Shown: in pieces, positions 36,809 through 47,219 of the stretch | Position numbering within the stretch: the stretch's first letter is position 1 | Layout: each line of letters starts with the position of its first letter | From: Mariniflexile fucanivorans | GTDB lineage: Bacteria; Bacteroidota; Bacteroidia; Flavobacteriales; Flavobacteriaceae | Reading direction: 5' to 3' | NCBI RefSeq assembly: GCF_004341235.1 | Contig: NZ_SLUP01000002.1 | Coordinates: forward strand, 1-64,000 | DNA: 64,000 nucleotides | Position numbers and translations under genes: made by a program | The notes under the pieces: model-generated | Told to the model about the DNA's origin: nothing | Seen by the model: the letters and a program-made list of their open reading frames with translations, nothing else | The model's database searches: none

Positions 36809-38659
36809 TTATAAACTTGTTTCAATTACAAAACCATTTTTATTACTTTTTATCCCGTTTAAATTTACTTCAAGTCCTAATTCTGTTTGCTTCCATTCAA
36901 CTTCTTTATCACTTCCAAGAACTCTCACATTTTTAACCTCTCCATTCGTTTTATTTAATGACCGAATTAAAATTTTATTTGATGCTGGTACTAGGGATAT
37001 GGCATATACTTTATTTTCCTTGGCTGTAAACCAAAAATCACTGGTCGTAAAACTACGTTTAAATCCTTTTGAAGCGCGATGTCCCGTTCCATCTAATAGT
37101 GTTTCGACCTGACCTTCATTGGCAATTTTCCAACGGGAAGTACCGTAAACAGCTTCTTTATTAGTTGCTATCCAATCTCCCATTTCAATTAAACCGTTAG
37201 CACTTGCTTCTGGCACATTACCTTTTCCATCAGGTCCTATATTCAATAAATAATTACCTCCTTTGGATAAAATATCTACAAAATAATACAACAATTCTTG
37301 AGTACTTTTCCAATCTGTATCATACACTTTGTATCCCCATGAATTATTAGTCGTACCACAAGTTTCCCAATATTTATCTATCGTTTCATCAGCTGAAGGA
37401 ATTTTATTGTCTCCCGCATCTAAGTAATCGCCAAAATCCCATCCAACTCTTCTATTCACTAATACATTCGGATTCGTATCATAAACCAATTTATAGAATT
37501 GGAACGATTGGTCTTCATTTATCAATCCTTCACCATCAAACCAAATCAAACGTAATTTTGGCAACAAATTTATAAGCTCTTTTACTTGAGGCATCGCTTT
37601 TGTTTTAAAATAATCCGCATGTGAATTTGGACTTGGATCCCATAAATTTTTACCAGAATCATGGGTAAAGACGCCTAACGAATCGTTCACTTTTTTGACA
37701 TTCGCATAATTCCCATCACCACCGTCATTCCAATCATTTCCATGTGAATAATACACTCCAAAATCAAGTCCTTCACTCAAACAAGCATCGTATAATTCTT
37801 TGACCGCATCTGCTTTATAGGGTGTGGCATCTACCATATCATAATTTGAAACTTTAGAATCAAATAAAGAAAAACCGTCATGGTGTTTTGAGGTTATGAC
37901 CACATATTTCATTCCTGCTTTCTTTGCTAGTTTAGCAATATTCTCAGCAAAAGATTTATCTGGATTGAATGTTTTTGCTAATTCAGCGTACTCCGCTCTA
38001 GGAATTTGAAAAGCATGCATCAACCATTCGGCTACTTTTGGTCCTTCAAAAGGAGCGTCGTTAATTCGAGTGCCTTTCCACATACCTCCTGCTTGAGAAT
38101 ACAATCCCCAATGGATGAACATTCCAAACTTCGCTTCTTTAAACCATTTTAAAGCGGCTTGTTTTTCTGGTGATTCATGCATTTTTAACCATTGTTCATG
38201 ATATTGTCCTGAACCTAGTGGGTTTTTATAATGAGGAATAATCCTGATTTGTTTGAAATCAGTATCGGTATCAATGGTGAAAACGTGTTTTCCCATTTTA
38301 CTAAATTTAATAGTCTTTTTAAATTCCGCAATTAGTTGTCCGTTGTATGTTTTATAACTTTGATTTAAAGCATCAACAGCCTCTTGGTCATCCATCGTTA
38401 TTGTTGCTGATTTTGCGTTTATTGGAAAATCCTTTTCAAAAACAACTTGCACCATATATTCAATTGGATTTCCTTTTTCAAATTCCCAAGAATAGATCGT
38501 TCCTGTTTTGGTCGCGTCTTCTTTATTAAGTAGTATCCAGTTTTTTGTTTGGTCAAAAACTACTTCTTTTGATTCACTTCCTTTGAGTTTATTGATGCAT
38601 CCAAATACGATTAAAAATAAGGTTACAAATAAACAGGTGATTATTATTTTCTTTTTCAT
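36809..38659 (-). CDS. GH29 alpha-L-fucosidase, lipoprotein
   Basis: A 616-residue retaining exo-alpha-L-fucosidase. The lipoprotein signal ends in LIVFGC (Cys about 21). An extra N-terminal beta domain (about 30-150) precedes the GH29 barrel. Barrel motifs are KFGMFIHWGLYSQAGG, YVVITSKHHDGFSLFDS, FGVYYSHGNDWND and LIWFDGEG, in which Asp375 is the predicted nucleophile. DILSKGGNYLLNIGPDGKG closes the barrel, and a small C-terminal beta domain follows. It lies between two sulfatase pairs in the operon, so it probably removes terminal fucose after desulfation. Confidence 0.94.
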   Translation of the reverse strand: MKKKIIITCLFVTLFLIVFGCINKLKGSESKEVVFDQTKNWILLNKEDATKTGTIYSWEFEKGNPIEYMVQVVFEKDFPINAKSATITMDDQEAVDALNQSYKTYNGQLIAEFKKTIKFSKMGKHVFTIDTDTDFKQIRIIPHYKNPLGSGQYHEQWLKMHESPEKQAALKWFKEAKFGMFIHWGLYSQAGGMWKGTRINDAPFEGPKVAEWLMHAFQIPRAEYAELAKTFNPDKSFAENIAKLAKKAGMKYVVITSKHHDGFSLFDSKVSNYDMVDATPYKADAVKELYDACLSEGLDFGVYYSHGNDWNDGGDGNYANVKKVNDSLGVFTHDSGKNLWDPSPNSHADYFKTKAMPQVKELINLLPKLRLIWFDGEGLINEDQSFQFYKLVYDTNPNVLVNRRVGWDFGDYLDAGDNKIPSADETIDKYWETCGTTNNSWGYKVYDTDWKSTQELLYYFVDILSKGGNYLLNIGPDGKGNVPEASANGLIEMGDWIATNKEAVYGTSRWKIANEGQVETLLDGTGHRASKGFKRSFTTSDFWFTAKENKVYAISLVPASNKILIRSLNKTNGEVKNVRVLGSDKEVEWKQTELGLEVNLNGIKSNKNGFVIETSL

Positions 38660-38683
38660 ATTGATAAAAGGCTATTCTGTTTT

Positions 38684-40579
38684 CTAGATCTTTTTATTCA
38701 ATTTACTTTTCACCATAAATCTATTTTCATCAATTAAAATAAAAATATATTCTTGTGCTTCTTTAGGAACATTGAATGTATAATCTAATCCATTTGAAGT
38801 AGTAACTACAGGTACTTTTATATAGGTAGTAGCCAATTTTCCTCTAATTTTATTTCCATTCTTATCCACTGCTGGATCACCTATTTTTATAAGTGCATAG
38901 CTTTCAATCACTTTAGATTTTCCTTTTTCTAATTGAATAGAAGCCTTTCGAGAATTAGCATCAAAAGAATCGGTTACAATCTTTGGAACAGCTGTTATAT
39001 TTACTTTTTCTGAAGCATCTTTAGTGTCCGCTATACTTTTATAAGGAAGCTTAGCATCATAATCTTTTAAATATTTTTCTAATCTGGCAGATAAATCTTT
39101 AACAATTTTAGGTTCTTGTTGCGCTATATCATGTTTTTCTTCTATATCAAATCGTTTCCCATCTTTATACAAACGATGCAACACATACGTTCCGTTAAGA
39201 AGGTTTTTATACAATTTATAGTCTCCTGCTCTTATTGCTGACTGATTTTCAGAATCATTATCATAAGGGTAATGCCACCATAAATCTTCTCTTGGTGCTC
39301 CATTCGCTTTTTTAACAACAGTTTCATTATTTAACAAAACACCCGAAATATCTAAACCATCCAAATCAGCACTATAATTAGCTGGGATTTTACTATTGGT
39401 AAGATTTAAAATAGTTGGAAAATAATCTAACTGATTGATCAAAACATCCTGTGTTTTTTCTTTTGGAATGTTTGGTCCCGAAACAAGCATTGGGACTCTA
39501 ATACCACCTTCTTCGGTATACTTTTTACCTTTATCTAAAGGTGCATTATCGGACATTATTTCTGTACCTCGGCTTTCTGCTCCACCATTATCCGATGAGA
39601 AAAAGATATACGTAGTTTCATATAGTTTTTTACCTGGATTTCTAGGATCGTCAGTTTTCTTTAACAAATCAATTACTCGTCCTAAACTCCAATCTAAGGT
39701 GGTCACCATAGCTCCGAAATAAGGATTATTTTGTCCACCTGTAGTGATTGGAATATCTTCTTTAGGAAAATCCACTCCTAATTTATCGCAATAATATTGT
39801 AATAATTCTTTGTTTTTAGTATGAATTGGGTAATGCACCATCCAATGCGCTAAGTACAAAAAGAAAGGTTCCTTTTTATTATCATTAATAAATTTAAGTG
39901 CATTTTCTGTAACCTCATCCTTTGGATATGAAATCCCATTTGGAGATTCTTTTGTGAACGGATAGTATTTCTCGTCACTTAAACGGTACTTATCCCCTTT
40001 ATCATGCGTTGCAAATGAATTCACTCGATTATCAGGTGCTTTAGGTCCTATGTGCGCTCCTCTTGATTCATGTACAAAATCAAAACCTTGATTCTTTGAA
40101 CTCTGAATCTCTAGTCCCCCAGCATGCCATTTCCCTACATGTCCCGTTTTATATCCGTTCATTTTTAAAGCTTCTGCAATGGTAAAATGCTCAGGAGTTA
40201 ATCCTTCTGGGAAAAATGGACTAATATTTCCTGATCTTTTATTAGGCTTCGGAATGGTTCCTCCAGCAACATTTGTCACCCCAGTTTTAGCAGGATGTAA
40301 ACCTGTTAAAATAGAACATCTTGAGGGAGCACAAGTAGGTGCCGCAGAATATGCATTTGTAAAATTTATAGATTCTTTTGCCAATTTTGCAATATTAGGC
40401 GTTTCCCAAGCACATGGCTCGTCTAAATCATTTAATTGTACGTCTTGCCACCCTAAATCATCCGCATAAAAAATGATGATATTGGGTTGGATCAAATTAT
40501 CTTTCTTTTGACTATTTATATAGTTTGAAGAAAATAAGGTAACTAAGACAAATGCTACTAAAATATTATTGTTTTTCAT
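38684..40579 (-). CDS. S1 family sulfatase (group A), tandem copy 2
   Basis: A 631-residue secreted sulfatase with a hydrophobic leader (cleavage near NYINSQ). Motifs are FYADDLGWQD, the formylglycine motif CAPSR (Cys83) followed by CSILTGLHP, GKWHAGG and FSSDNGGAE. The group-A C-terminal domain ends in LIDENRFMVKS. It is a close paralogue of the next gene upstream (40614), with the same length and near-identical motif order, so the pair arose by tandem duplication. The duplication may have allowed different position specificity. Spacing is 24-34 nt to both neighbours. Confidence 0.93.
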   Translation of the reverse strand: MKNNNILVAFVLVTLFSSNYINSQKKDNLIQPNIIIFYADDLGWQDVQLNDLDEPCAWETPNIAKLAKESINFTNAYSAAPTCAPSRCSILTGLHPAKTGVTNVAGGTIPKPNKRSGNISPFFPEGLTPEHFTIAEALKMNGYKTGHVGKWHAGGLEIQSSKNQGFDFVHESRGAHIGPKAPDNRVNSFATHDKGDKYRLSDEKYYPFTKESPNGISYPKDEVTENALKFINDNKKEPFFLYLAHWMVHYPIHTKNKELLQYYCDKLGVDFPKEDIPITTGGQNNPYFGAMVTTLDWSLGRVIDLLKKTDDPRNPGKKLYETTYIFFSSDNGGAESRGTEIMSDNAPLDKGKKYTEEGGIRVPMLVSGPNIPKEKTQDVLINQLDYFPTILNLTNSKIPANYSADLDGLDISGVLLNNETVVKKANGAPREDLWWHYPYDNDSENQSAIRAGDYKLYKNLLNGTYVLHRLYKDGKRFDIEEKHDIAQQEPKIVKDLSARLEKYLKDYDAKLPYKSIADTKDASEKVNITAVPKIVTDSFDANSRKASIQLEKGKSKVIESYALIKIGDPAVDKNGNKIRGKLATTYIKVPVVTTSNGLDYTFNVPKEAQEYIFILIDENRFMVKSKLNKKI

Positions 40580-40613
40580 TATCTATATTATTTAACTTTT
40601 TTTATACTTCTTT

Positions 40614-42500
40614 TTAAATCTTTTTAGTCTCCTTGCTTTTTACCAAAAATCGATTCTCATCTACTAGCATAAAAAGAAATTCTTTTGCTCTTTCAGGAAC
40701 ATTTAAAGTAAAAGTTAATCCATCAGCGCTTGCTTGAACTGGAACTTTTAAATAGGTTGTTGCATGTTTTCCTCTCTTATTTCCATCTGCTATTTGGATC
40801 AATGCGTATCCTTCAATTACTTTAGATTTTCCTTTCTCTAACGTAACAACTGCTTTTTGAGTTTTAGCATCATAAACATCACTTATAATTTTAGGTACGT
40901 CAACTGCTTTTTCCTTTCCTTTATAATCCACCTTTTTTTCAGCTGGATTTAGATAAGGATATTGTGCATTGTTGTCTTTTAGGTATTTTTCTAATTTTGT
41001 TGCTAACGCTTCCGTTACTGCCACTTCTTGTTTCGCAATATCATGCATTTCTTCTAAATCAGCTCTTTTACCATCTTTATACAAACGGTACAATTCATAC
41101 GTTCCTTTAGTAAGGTTTTTGTACAATTTGTAATCGCCACTTCTAATAGCAGATTGCATTTGTTTATCTGTATTATTAGGGAAATGCCACCACAAATCTT
41201 CTCTAGGTTTCCCTGATTTATCTATGATGTTTTTTTCATTATTTAATAAAACTCCTGTAATATCTAAACCATCCAGATTCGAACTATACTTTGCATCAAT
41301 TTTAGTTTGTGTTAATCCTAAAAAAGTAGGAAACAAATCCAATTGATTGAATAAACCATCGAAGTTGGAACCTTTTGGAACACCAGGTCCAGTAATAACT
41401 GCTGGAACTCTAATACCACCTTCTTGTGCATACTTTTTACCTTCATCTAAAGGAAAGTTGTCAGTTATAATTTCCTGTCCTGTTTTCTCACAGCCTCCGT
41501 TATCCGAAGAAAAGATGATATAAGTTGTTTCAAATAATTTTTTCCCTGGATTTCTAGGATCGTCTGTTTTTTTCAAATAATCTACGATTCGCCCTAAACT
41601 CCAGTCTAAGGTAGTCACCATAGAACCATAATAAGGATTGGTTTGCCCTGGAGTAGATACAGGAATATCTGATGTCGGGAAAGGAACGCCTAATTTATCG
41701 CTATAATATTGTAACAATTCTTTGTTTTTAGTATGAATAGGTGCATGAACCAACCAATGTGCCAAATACAAGAAGAATGGTTCTTTTTTGTTTTTATCTA
41801 AAAACTCTAATGCTTTCTCCGTTACTGAATCGTACGGATATGAAATTCCTTTTGGTGACGATTTAGTAAAAGGCGCATATTTTTCAGTACTTAAATGATA
41901 CGGATCTTTTGGGTCATTAGTCGCAAAACTATTCACACGATCTTCTTTTCCTTTTGGTCCTTGGTGCGCACCTCTTGATTCAAAAGCAAAATCAAATCCT
42001 TGATGTTTTGAATCGACTTCTTCAAAATCTCCCATGTGCCATTTCCCTACATGTCCCGTTTTATACCCATTGGTTTTTAAAGCTTCGGCCATTGTAAAAT
42101 GTTCAGGAGTCAATCCGTTTGGGTAAAATGGAGCCATATATGCAGAACCACGTTCTGAACTTGGCAAAGCACCACCACTAACATGTGTAACCCCTGTTTT
42201 TGTAGGATGCAGTCCTGTAAGCATGGCACATCTAGATGGCGCACAAGTAGGTGCCGGAGAATATGCATTGGTAAAGTTCATGCCTTCCTGTGCTAACTTT
42301 GTAATGTTTGGTGTTTCCCAAGGCGATGGAGTATCCAAATTATTAAGTTGGGTATCTTGCCACCCTAAATCATCAGCATAAAAAATAATGATATTAGGTT
42401 TAATACCTGCCTTGGCTTGTTGTGCCGTTACAATAAAAGAGCACAGAAATACGCTGGTTATAACAGCTATTTTATTGAATAAAAGTGTTTTATTTTTCAT
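40614..42500 (-). CDS. S1 family sulfatase (group A), tandem copy 1
   Basis: A 628-residue secreted sulfatase with a signal peptide (cleavage near FIVTAQ). Motifs are FYADDLGWQD, the formylglycine motif CAPSR (Cys86) followed by CAMLTGLHPTKTG, GKWHMG, FSSDNGGCE and the group-A tail LVDENRFLVKS. Many substitutions relative to its tandem copy at 38684 are scattered through the sequence, so the duplication is not recent. It lies 20 nt after the GHL15-like lipoprotein gene and is the second gene of the operon. Confidence 0.93.
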   Translation of the reverse strand: MKNKTLLFNKIAVITSVFLCSFIVTAQQAKAGIKPNIIIFYADDLGWQDTQLNNLDTPSPWETPNITKLAQEGMNFTNAYSPAPTCAPSRCAMLTGLHPTKTGVTHVSGGALPSSERGSAYMAPFYPNGLTPEHFTMAEALKTNGYKTGHVGKWHMGDFEEVDSKHQGFDFAFESRGAHQGPKGKEDRVNSFATNDPKDPYHLSTEKYAPFTKSSPKGISYPYDSVTEKALEFLDKNKKEPFFLYLAHWLVHAPIHTKNKELLQYYSDKLGVPFPTSDIPVSTPGQTNPYYGSMVTTLDWSLGRIVDYLKKTDDPRNPGKKLFETTYIIFSSDNGGCEKTGQEIITDNFPLDEGKKYAQEGGIRVPAVITGPGVPKGSNFDGLFNQLDLFPTFLGLTQTKIDAKYSSNLDGLDITGVLLNNEKNIIDKSGKPREDLWWHFPNNTDKQMQSAIRSGDYKLYKNLTKGTYELYRLYKDGKRADLEEMHDIAKQEVAVTEALATKLEKYLKDNNAQYPYLNPAEKKVDYKGKEKAVDVPKIISDVYDAKTQKAVVTLEKGKSKVIEGYALIQIADGNKRGKHATTYLKVPVQASADGLTFTLNVPERAKEFLFMLVDENRFLVKSKETKKI

Positions 42501-42520
42501 TATAATATTTATTACTTAAT

Positions 42521-43693
42521 TTATTTCCAATCTAATTTTGCTGTTTTATTTTCAATATCTAAAGTGACGTCTATGTGTTCAAAAGATCTTTTATAAGTAT
42601 ATCCTGTTTTAACTGCAGGACCTTTTGGCGCTCCTAATTTGTTTTCATACTGAGTAAAAGACTTTAACCATACTGCCGAAGTTTTACTATTATAACCATC
42701 GTGAGGATACACATAACTGTATTTCTCAGCACAAACCAAAAAGATAGCCAACACGTAATCCAAACGTTCTTTAATGTTGTCATTTAAATTTACAGACTGT
42801 CTAATATCATCCATCCCTTTTACGGCACCTTCAAGGCCTTCTCCAAGACCTATAGACATTGCAATGACATTACCTTCTTGTGCCGATTTCTGAAAAGCTT
42901 CAATCCCTTTAGAAAGGTACTCTGCATAAGTCATACCAAAACTTTCATGATCAAATCCTTCAAGATAAGAACCATCAAAATATTTTAAATAGTCTCTTCC
43001 CACATCGTTAAATTCGGGACGAACACGAATAATATTCGCGATAAGCAAATTATCTTTACCAACACCTGCTTTTAAATCCGTCATCATTTTAAAGTAACCA
43101 GAAACAATGTCTTTTTGTTTATCTAATCCTACTCTACTGTCAAAAAAACCAGGAACCAACACTTTGATATTGGCATCTAAAAACACACCGTCAATATAAG
43201 GGCTGTCCGTTTCATTTTTAACATGGTTCAACCAATAAGCACGTACTTTTTCCTTTGAAAGATCATAAAACCCAGTAGAACCATTGGGCATAAAAACTTT
43301 TTGCCCTTTATCATTTACAAGTATTGCATCTGGATTTTTTTTAATAAAAGCTTCATCTTCCTCATAAGTTCCCCAATTAATTACGACATTTTTGTAATAT
43401 AAAATTTTAGCTTTAGGGTTCACTTTTTTCACTTCCTTTGCAGCTTCAATAGTCCCTTTTTCGGTTGAACCAAATGTGGAGCTTCCAGTCGTTTTTTCGA
43501 AAGTGATTAATGGGAATTTTGACAAGTATGTAATCTCCTCCTTTGTGAAAGCATCGTTTTTACGCACATGCATATACAAAGGCATGGTATCCCAAGAAAA
43601 TTCTGGAAATTTTTTAGTATCCTGAACTTGAGCAACACTGCAGCCCACAGTTAATATGGTGAGTACTACTAAATAAACATTTTTAAAATTCAT
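42521..43693 (-). CDS. GHL15-like TIM-barrel lipoprotein, putative glycoside hydrolase
   Basis: A 390-residue protein with a lipoprotein signal (LTILTVGC, Cys about 18). It resembles the hypothetical glycoside hydrolase GHL15-type barrels: FPLITFEK early, KAKILYYKNVVINWG, FYDLSKEKVRAYWLNHV, then YIDGVFLDAN (Asp173) and GSYLEGFDHESFG (Glu245, Glu250) as candidate catalytic residues. A paralogue with the same layout lies at 56522, second gene of another minus-strand group. It leads the operon divergent from susC, so it is probably an outer-surface enzyme acting early; an endo-acting function is possible but unproven. Confidence 0.65.
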   Translation of the reverse strand: MNFKNVYLVVLTILTVGCSVAQVQDTKKFPEFSWDTMPLYMHVRKNDAFTKEEITYLSKFPLITFEKTTGSSTFGSTEKGTIEAAKEVKKVNPKAKILYYKNVVINWGTYEEDEAFIKKNPDAILVNDKGQKVFMPNGSTGFYDLSKEKVRAYWLNHVKNETDSPYIDGVFLDANIKVLVPGFFDSRVGLDKQKDIVSGYFKMMTDLKAGVGKDNLLIANIIRVRPEFNDVGRDYLKYFDGSYLEGFDHESFGMTYAEYLSKGIEAFQKSAQEGNVIAMSIGLGEGLEGAVKGMDDIRQSVNLNDNIKERLDYVLAIFLVCAEKYSYVYPHDGYNSKTSAVWLKSFTQYENKLGAPKGPAVKTGYTYKRSFEHIDVTLDIENKTAKLDWK

Positions 43694-44046
43694 TTTTAGT
43701 TATCGTTCTTTTAAATATTAGAGTTCTATTTTAAGATTATAAAATTAACTTGTAACCAAATTATATGCTTTCTCAAATTAATCAAAAACATGCTCTAAAT
43801 GACCATTCTTATAAATGATAAATTTGAGAAAGCATGAATTGAACAACTATCACCTTTGAATACTATGCTACATTTAGCATACCTATTATACCTATACACT
43901 TAACCTTTCAAAGAACACAAAAAACTAACTAATAATTCGGTTACTAATCATTACAATGAAGAAAATGAGCAAACAATTGGTTAAATAAAGAAAGCCTGTG
44001 TTTCAAACAAGCTATATATTCGCATTAACTAATTAAACTATTACAT
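43694..44046. promoter_or_regulatory. Divergent control region between susC and the six-gene minus-strand operon
   Basis: A 353-nt gene-free region. ATGCTTTCTCAAATTAATCA at 43765-43784 and its near-exact complement at 43816-43835 (one mismatch) form a 20-bp-arm inverted repeat with a 31-nt spacer. Its symmetric position between divergent units fits an operator, perhaps for the HTCS AraC-type domain. The core AAATTTGAGAA also occurs near 61793, upstream of the esterase gene. Confidence 0.55.
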
Positions 44047-47000
44047 ATGAAAAAAATTCTAAGTATTTTTCTTATTATGCTAACCATGCAAGTATTTTCG
44101 CAAGAAAAAAGTATTTCAGGTAGTGTAAAAGATGAAACAGGACAACCCTTAATAGGTGTTACTATATTAATTAAAGGAGTTGCAAAAGGTACCATAACAG
44201 ATTTTGATGGCAATTACACCATAAATGCTTTACCTAATAATGTTTTAGTATTTTCATATTTAGGTACAGAGACCAAAGAAGTAACCGTAGGTAACCAAAG
44301 AACTATTAATGTAACACTAACTAATTCAGACATGGCGCTTGATGAAGTTGTTGTAATAGGTTACGGTACTGCAAAGAAAAGTGATTTATCAGGAGCTGTT
44401 TCTTCGGTAAAAGCAGAAGATATTTCTAAAATAGGAGCCATAGGAATAGAGCAAGCCTTATCTGGTATGGCTTCTGGCGTTGTTGTAAGTCAGGCATCAG
44501 GGGCACCTGGGTCTTCGGCATCCATAGTTATTAGAGGACTTAGTTCTTTAAGCAGTAGTGAACCCTTATATGTTATTGACGGCGTACCAATGGATAACAC
44601 TGCAAGTCCTGGTTTAGGAGATGGAGATTTAGAAAGTTCTACCATTAGCCCTTTATCGCTTATCAATCCCGAAGACATTGAATCTATAGAAATTCTTAAA
44701 GATGCATCTTCAACCGCTATTTATGGGTCAAGAGGAGCAAATGGTGTTGTATTAATTACAACAAAAACAGGAAAGACAGGAAAGGGAATTATAAGTATCG
44801 ACCATGATTACTCTGTTGTGGAAGTTCCTAATTTTATTGAGTTATTAGACGCCAATGAATATACCATTCTAAATAACGAGTCTAAAGTAAATGTAGGAGT
44901 TGCTGAAAGCACTTCACAACGATTAGACTCTGCTCGTGCAGGATTATTACAATCAACAAATTGGCAAAAAACAATCATGTCGCTTGGAAAATCTGCTAAC
45001 ACAAACATTAATTTTAGTGGAGGTAACCAAGACCTTAACTATTTAATATCAACAAACATCTTAAGTGCCGAAGGCGTTGTAGTAGGTACAGATCTTGATA
45101 GAATAACCACTAGAGTAAATTTAAGAGCCTCTGTTTCAGATAAACTTAAAGTAGGCACCTCTATTAACTATGCACACGTAACATCTAATCAAAGATCAAT
45201 TAACACCGGAACGAGTACTGACGGAAATACTAGTGCTATAAATAGAGCTTTTAGTGCTAGACCCTATTTAAATTATGAAGATGAAGTAGACGATCCAGAT
45301 GATGCGGAAACACTTGATGGTTTCTCTCCTTTAACCTCATTAGAAGCAAACCAGTATACTAACTTGTTGACTCAGATAGTAGGTAGCTTAGATTTGGAAT
45401 ATGAATTCAATAAAAATTTTACGTTAAAAACGGCATTAACTCATCAAAATAGGAATACAGCGCAACGTTATTATCAATTTGATTTATTAGGTCGGTTTTC
45501 AGAAGGTGGTAGAGCTAAAACTTCAGATACAAGAAACACGAGTTCTACAATAACAAATACACTAGACTATAACACAAGTATTGGGAAGCATAAAATAACA
45601 GTTTTATTAGGACAATCATTAGAATCTGCTGAATTAGAATCTATTCGAGTTTCAAATTTTGGGTTTCCAAATGACTTACTAACGTACTACGCTCCTGAAA
45701 CCGCAACTTTTAATGATCCAGATTATGTAGGATATTCTAAAACGAATTTATCATCTTGGTTTGGTAGAATCGGTTATAACTACAAAAGCAAATTTATTGC
45801 AACATTAACAGGAAGGTATGAAGGATCTTCTAAGTTTTCCGCAAATAACCAATGGGCATTTTTCCCTGCGGCAGCGGTTGCTTACAATGTGTCTAAAGAA
45901 AAATTTATGAAAAAAATAGATTTCATAAATCAATTAAAGCTTCGTGCCAGTTACGGGTTTTCTGGAAATCAAGCCATTCAACCTTATCAATCTTTAAATC
46001 AATACGCTGCAGGTATAACAGGATTTAACGAAACACTAACTACATTCTACAGTCCAAACCAAATACCAAACGATAACCTAACTTGGGAAACAACAAGCCA
46101 GTTAAACTTTGCTATTGATTATGGTTTATTAAAAAACAAAATATCTGGTAGCTTTGAGTATTACTTAAAAGAAACCAATGATATCTTATTTGCAGACAAT
46201 GCAGCCGCCATTCAATCTGGGTTCGCCACCTACACAGAAAATTTTGGTCAACTACAAACCGAAGGGTTTGAAATGGACATTACAGCTCGTATTATTAATA
46301 AAGAGAAATTTTCTTGGACTCTAAAAGGTAATTTAGGTACTGGAAAAACTATTATTACTGATATGGCTTCAGATTATATTCAGAGTGGATGGGATCCTGG
46401 ATATATTCCTGGTGGAACACAACGTTTAATTATTGGAGAAGAAGTAGGTGCTTTTTATGGATACAAAACTACTGCAATAGCTCAATTTGACGATTTTGTT
46501 GAATTTCAAGGCTTATCAAATCAAGAACAAATAAATAAATATAATGCTGATCCTTTTAAAGGTGATTATACCTATGTAGCAGGTTTTGATAAAGGCGTTC
46601 CATTTACAAATATTCAAAACAGGCCAGGAGAACAACTATATGAAGATTTAGATGGTAGTGGTGATTTTAATGAAGCAGATAGACAAGTAATAGGTCGTGC
46701 GCAACCAGATATTACATTTGGTGTTAACAATACCTTCGAGATTGGGAATGTCGATTTTTCATTCTTCTTTGATTCTCAAATAGGCAAAGAAATTGCAGCT
46801 ATTCAAAATATGAGATTATTAGAATTTGCTGATAGACAAGCGCTAGCAATCGCCACTCAAAGGTGGACACCAGAAAACCCCAGCACTGTTTACCCAAGAG
46901 TTAGTATGGAAAACAGAGAAACTATATTTAGCTCTAGATATATAGAAGATGGTTCATTTGTTCGTTTACAAAACATAACTATTGGATATACATTCCCTAA

Positions 47001-47196
47001 AGATGTCATAGAAAAATTAAAACTATCGTCTTTAAGAATTTTTGCATCTGGTTCTAATTTATACACTTGGACAAACTATACTGGATATTCACCAGATGTT
47101 TCCATTAGAGGGTCGGCTACAAAAGCAATAGGACACGATAAAGGAGGATATCCTTTAGCAAGAACAATAAGGATGGGTATAAAATTAAAATTTTAG
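44047..47196 (+). CDS. susC: SusC-like TonB-dependent oligosaccharide transporter
   Basis: A 1049-residue outer-membrane transporter. The signal peptide is followed by a carboxypeptidase-regulatory-like domain (ISGSVKDETGQPLIGVTILI, about 22-100), a TonB-box-like DEVVVIGYG at about 100, the plug (VVIRGLSSLSSSEPLYVIDG and IEILKDASSTAIYGSRGANG), and a 22-strand-type barrel to the C-terminus (RTIRMGIKLKF). SusC proteins import oligosaccharides with energy from TonB and ExbBD. It is paired with susD 23 nt downstream, the defining unit of a PUL. The sequence shows no specific glycan signature; substrate is inferred from neighbouring enzymes. Confidence 0.96.
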   Translation: MKKILSIFLIMLTMQVFSQEKSISGSVKDETGQPLIGVTILIKGVAKGTITDFDGNYTINALPNNVLVFSYLGTETKEVTVGNQRTINVTLTNSDMALDEVVVIGYGTAKKSDLSGAVSSVKAEDISKIGAIGIEQALSGMASGVVVSQASGAPGSSASIVIRGLSSLSSSEPLYVIDGVPMDNTASPGLGDGDLESSTISPLSLINPEDIESIEILKDASSTAIYGSRGANGVVLITTKTGKTGKGIISIDHDYSVVEVPNFIELLDANEYTILNNESKVNVGVAESTSQRLDSARAGLLQSTNWQKTIMSLGKSANTNINFSGGNQDLNYLISTNILSAEGVVVGTDLDRITTRVNLRASVSDKLKVGTSINYAHVTSNQRSINTGTSTDGNTSAINRAFSARPYLNYEDEVDDPDDAETLDGFSPLTSLEANQYTNLLTQIVGSLDLEYEFNKNFTLKTALTHQNRNTAQRYYQFDLLGRFSEGGRAKTSDTRNTSSTITNTLDYNTSIGKHKITVLLGQSLESAELESIRVSNFGFPNDLLTYYAPETATFNDPDYVGYSKTNLSSWFGRIGYNYKSKFIATLTGRYEGSSKFSANNQWAFFPAAAVAYNVSKEKFMKKIDFINQLKLRASYGFSGNQAIQPYQSLNQYAAGITGFNETLTTFYSPNQIPNDNLTWETTSQLNFAIDYGLLKNKISGSFEYYLKETNDILFADNAAAIQSGFATYTENFGQLQTEGFEMDITARIINKEKFSWTLKGNLGTGKTIITDMASDYIQSGWDPGYIPGGTQRLIIGEEVGAFYGYKTTAIAQFDDFVEFQGLSNQEQINKYNADPFKGDYTYVAGFDKGVPFTNIQNRPGEQLYEDLDGSGDFNEADRQVIGRAQPDITFGVNNTFEIGNVDFSFFFDSQIGKEIAAIQNMRLLEFADRQALAIATQRWTPENPSTVYPRVSMENRETIFSSRYIEDGSFVRLQNITIGYTFPKDVIEKLKLSSLRIFASGSNLYTWTNYTGYSPDVSIRGSATKAIGHDKGGYPLARTIRMGIKLKF

Positions 47197-47219
47197 AAAC
47201 AATTTATAATATATAAATT

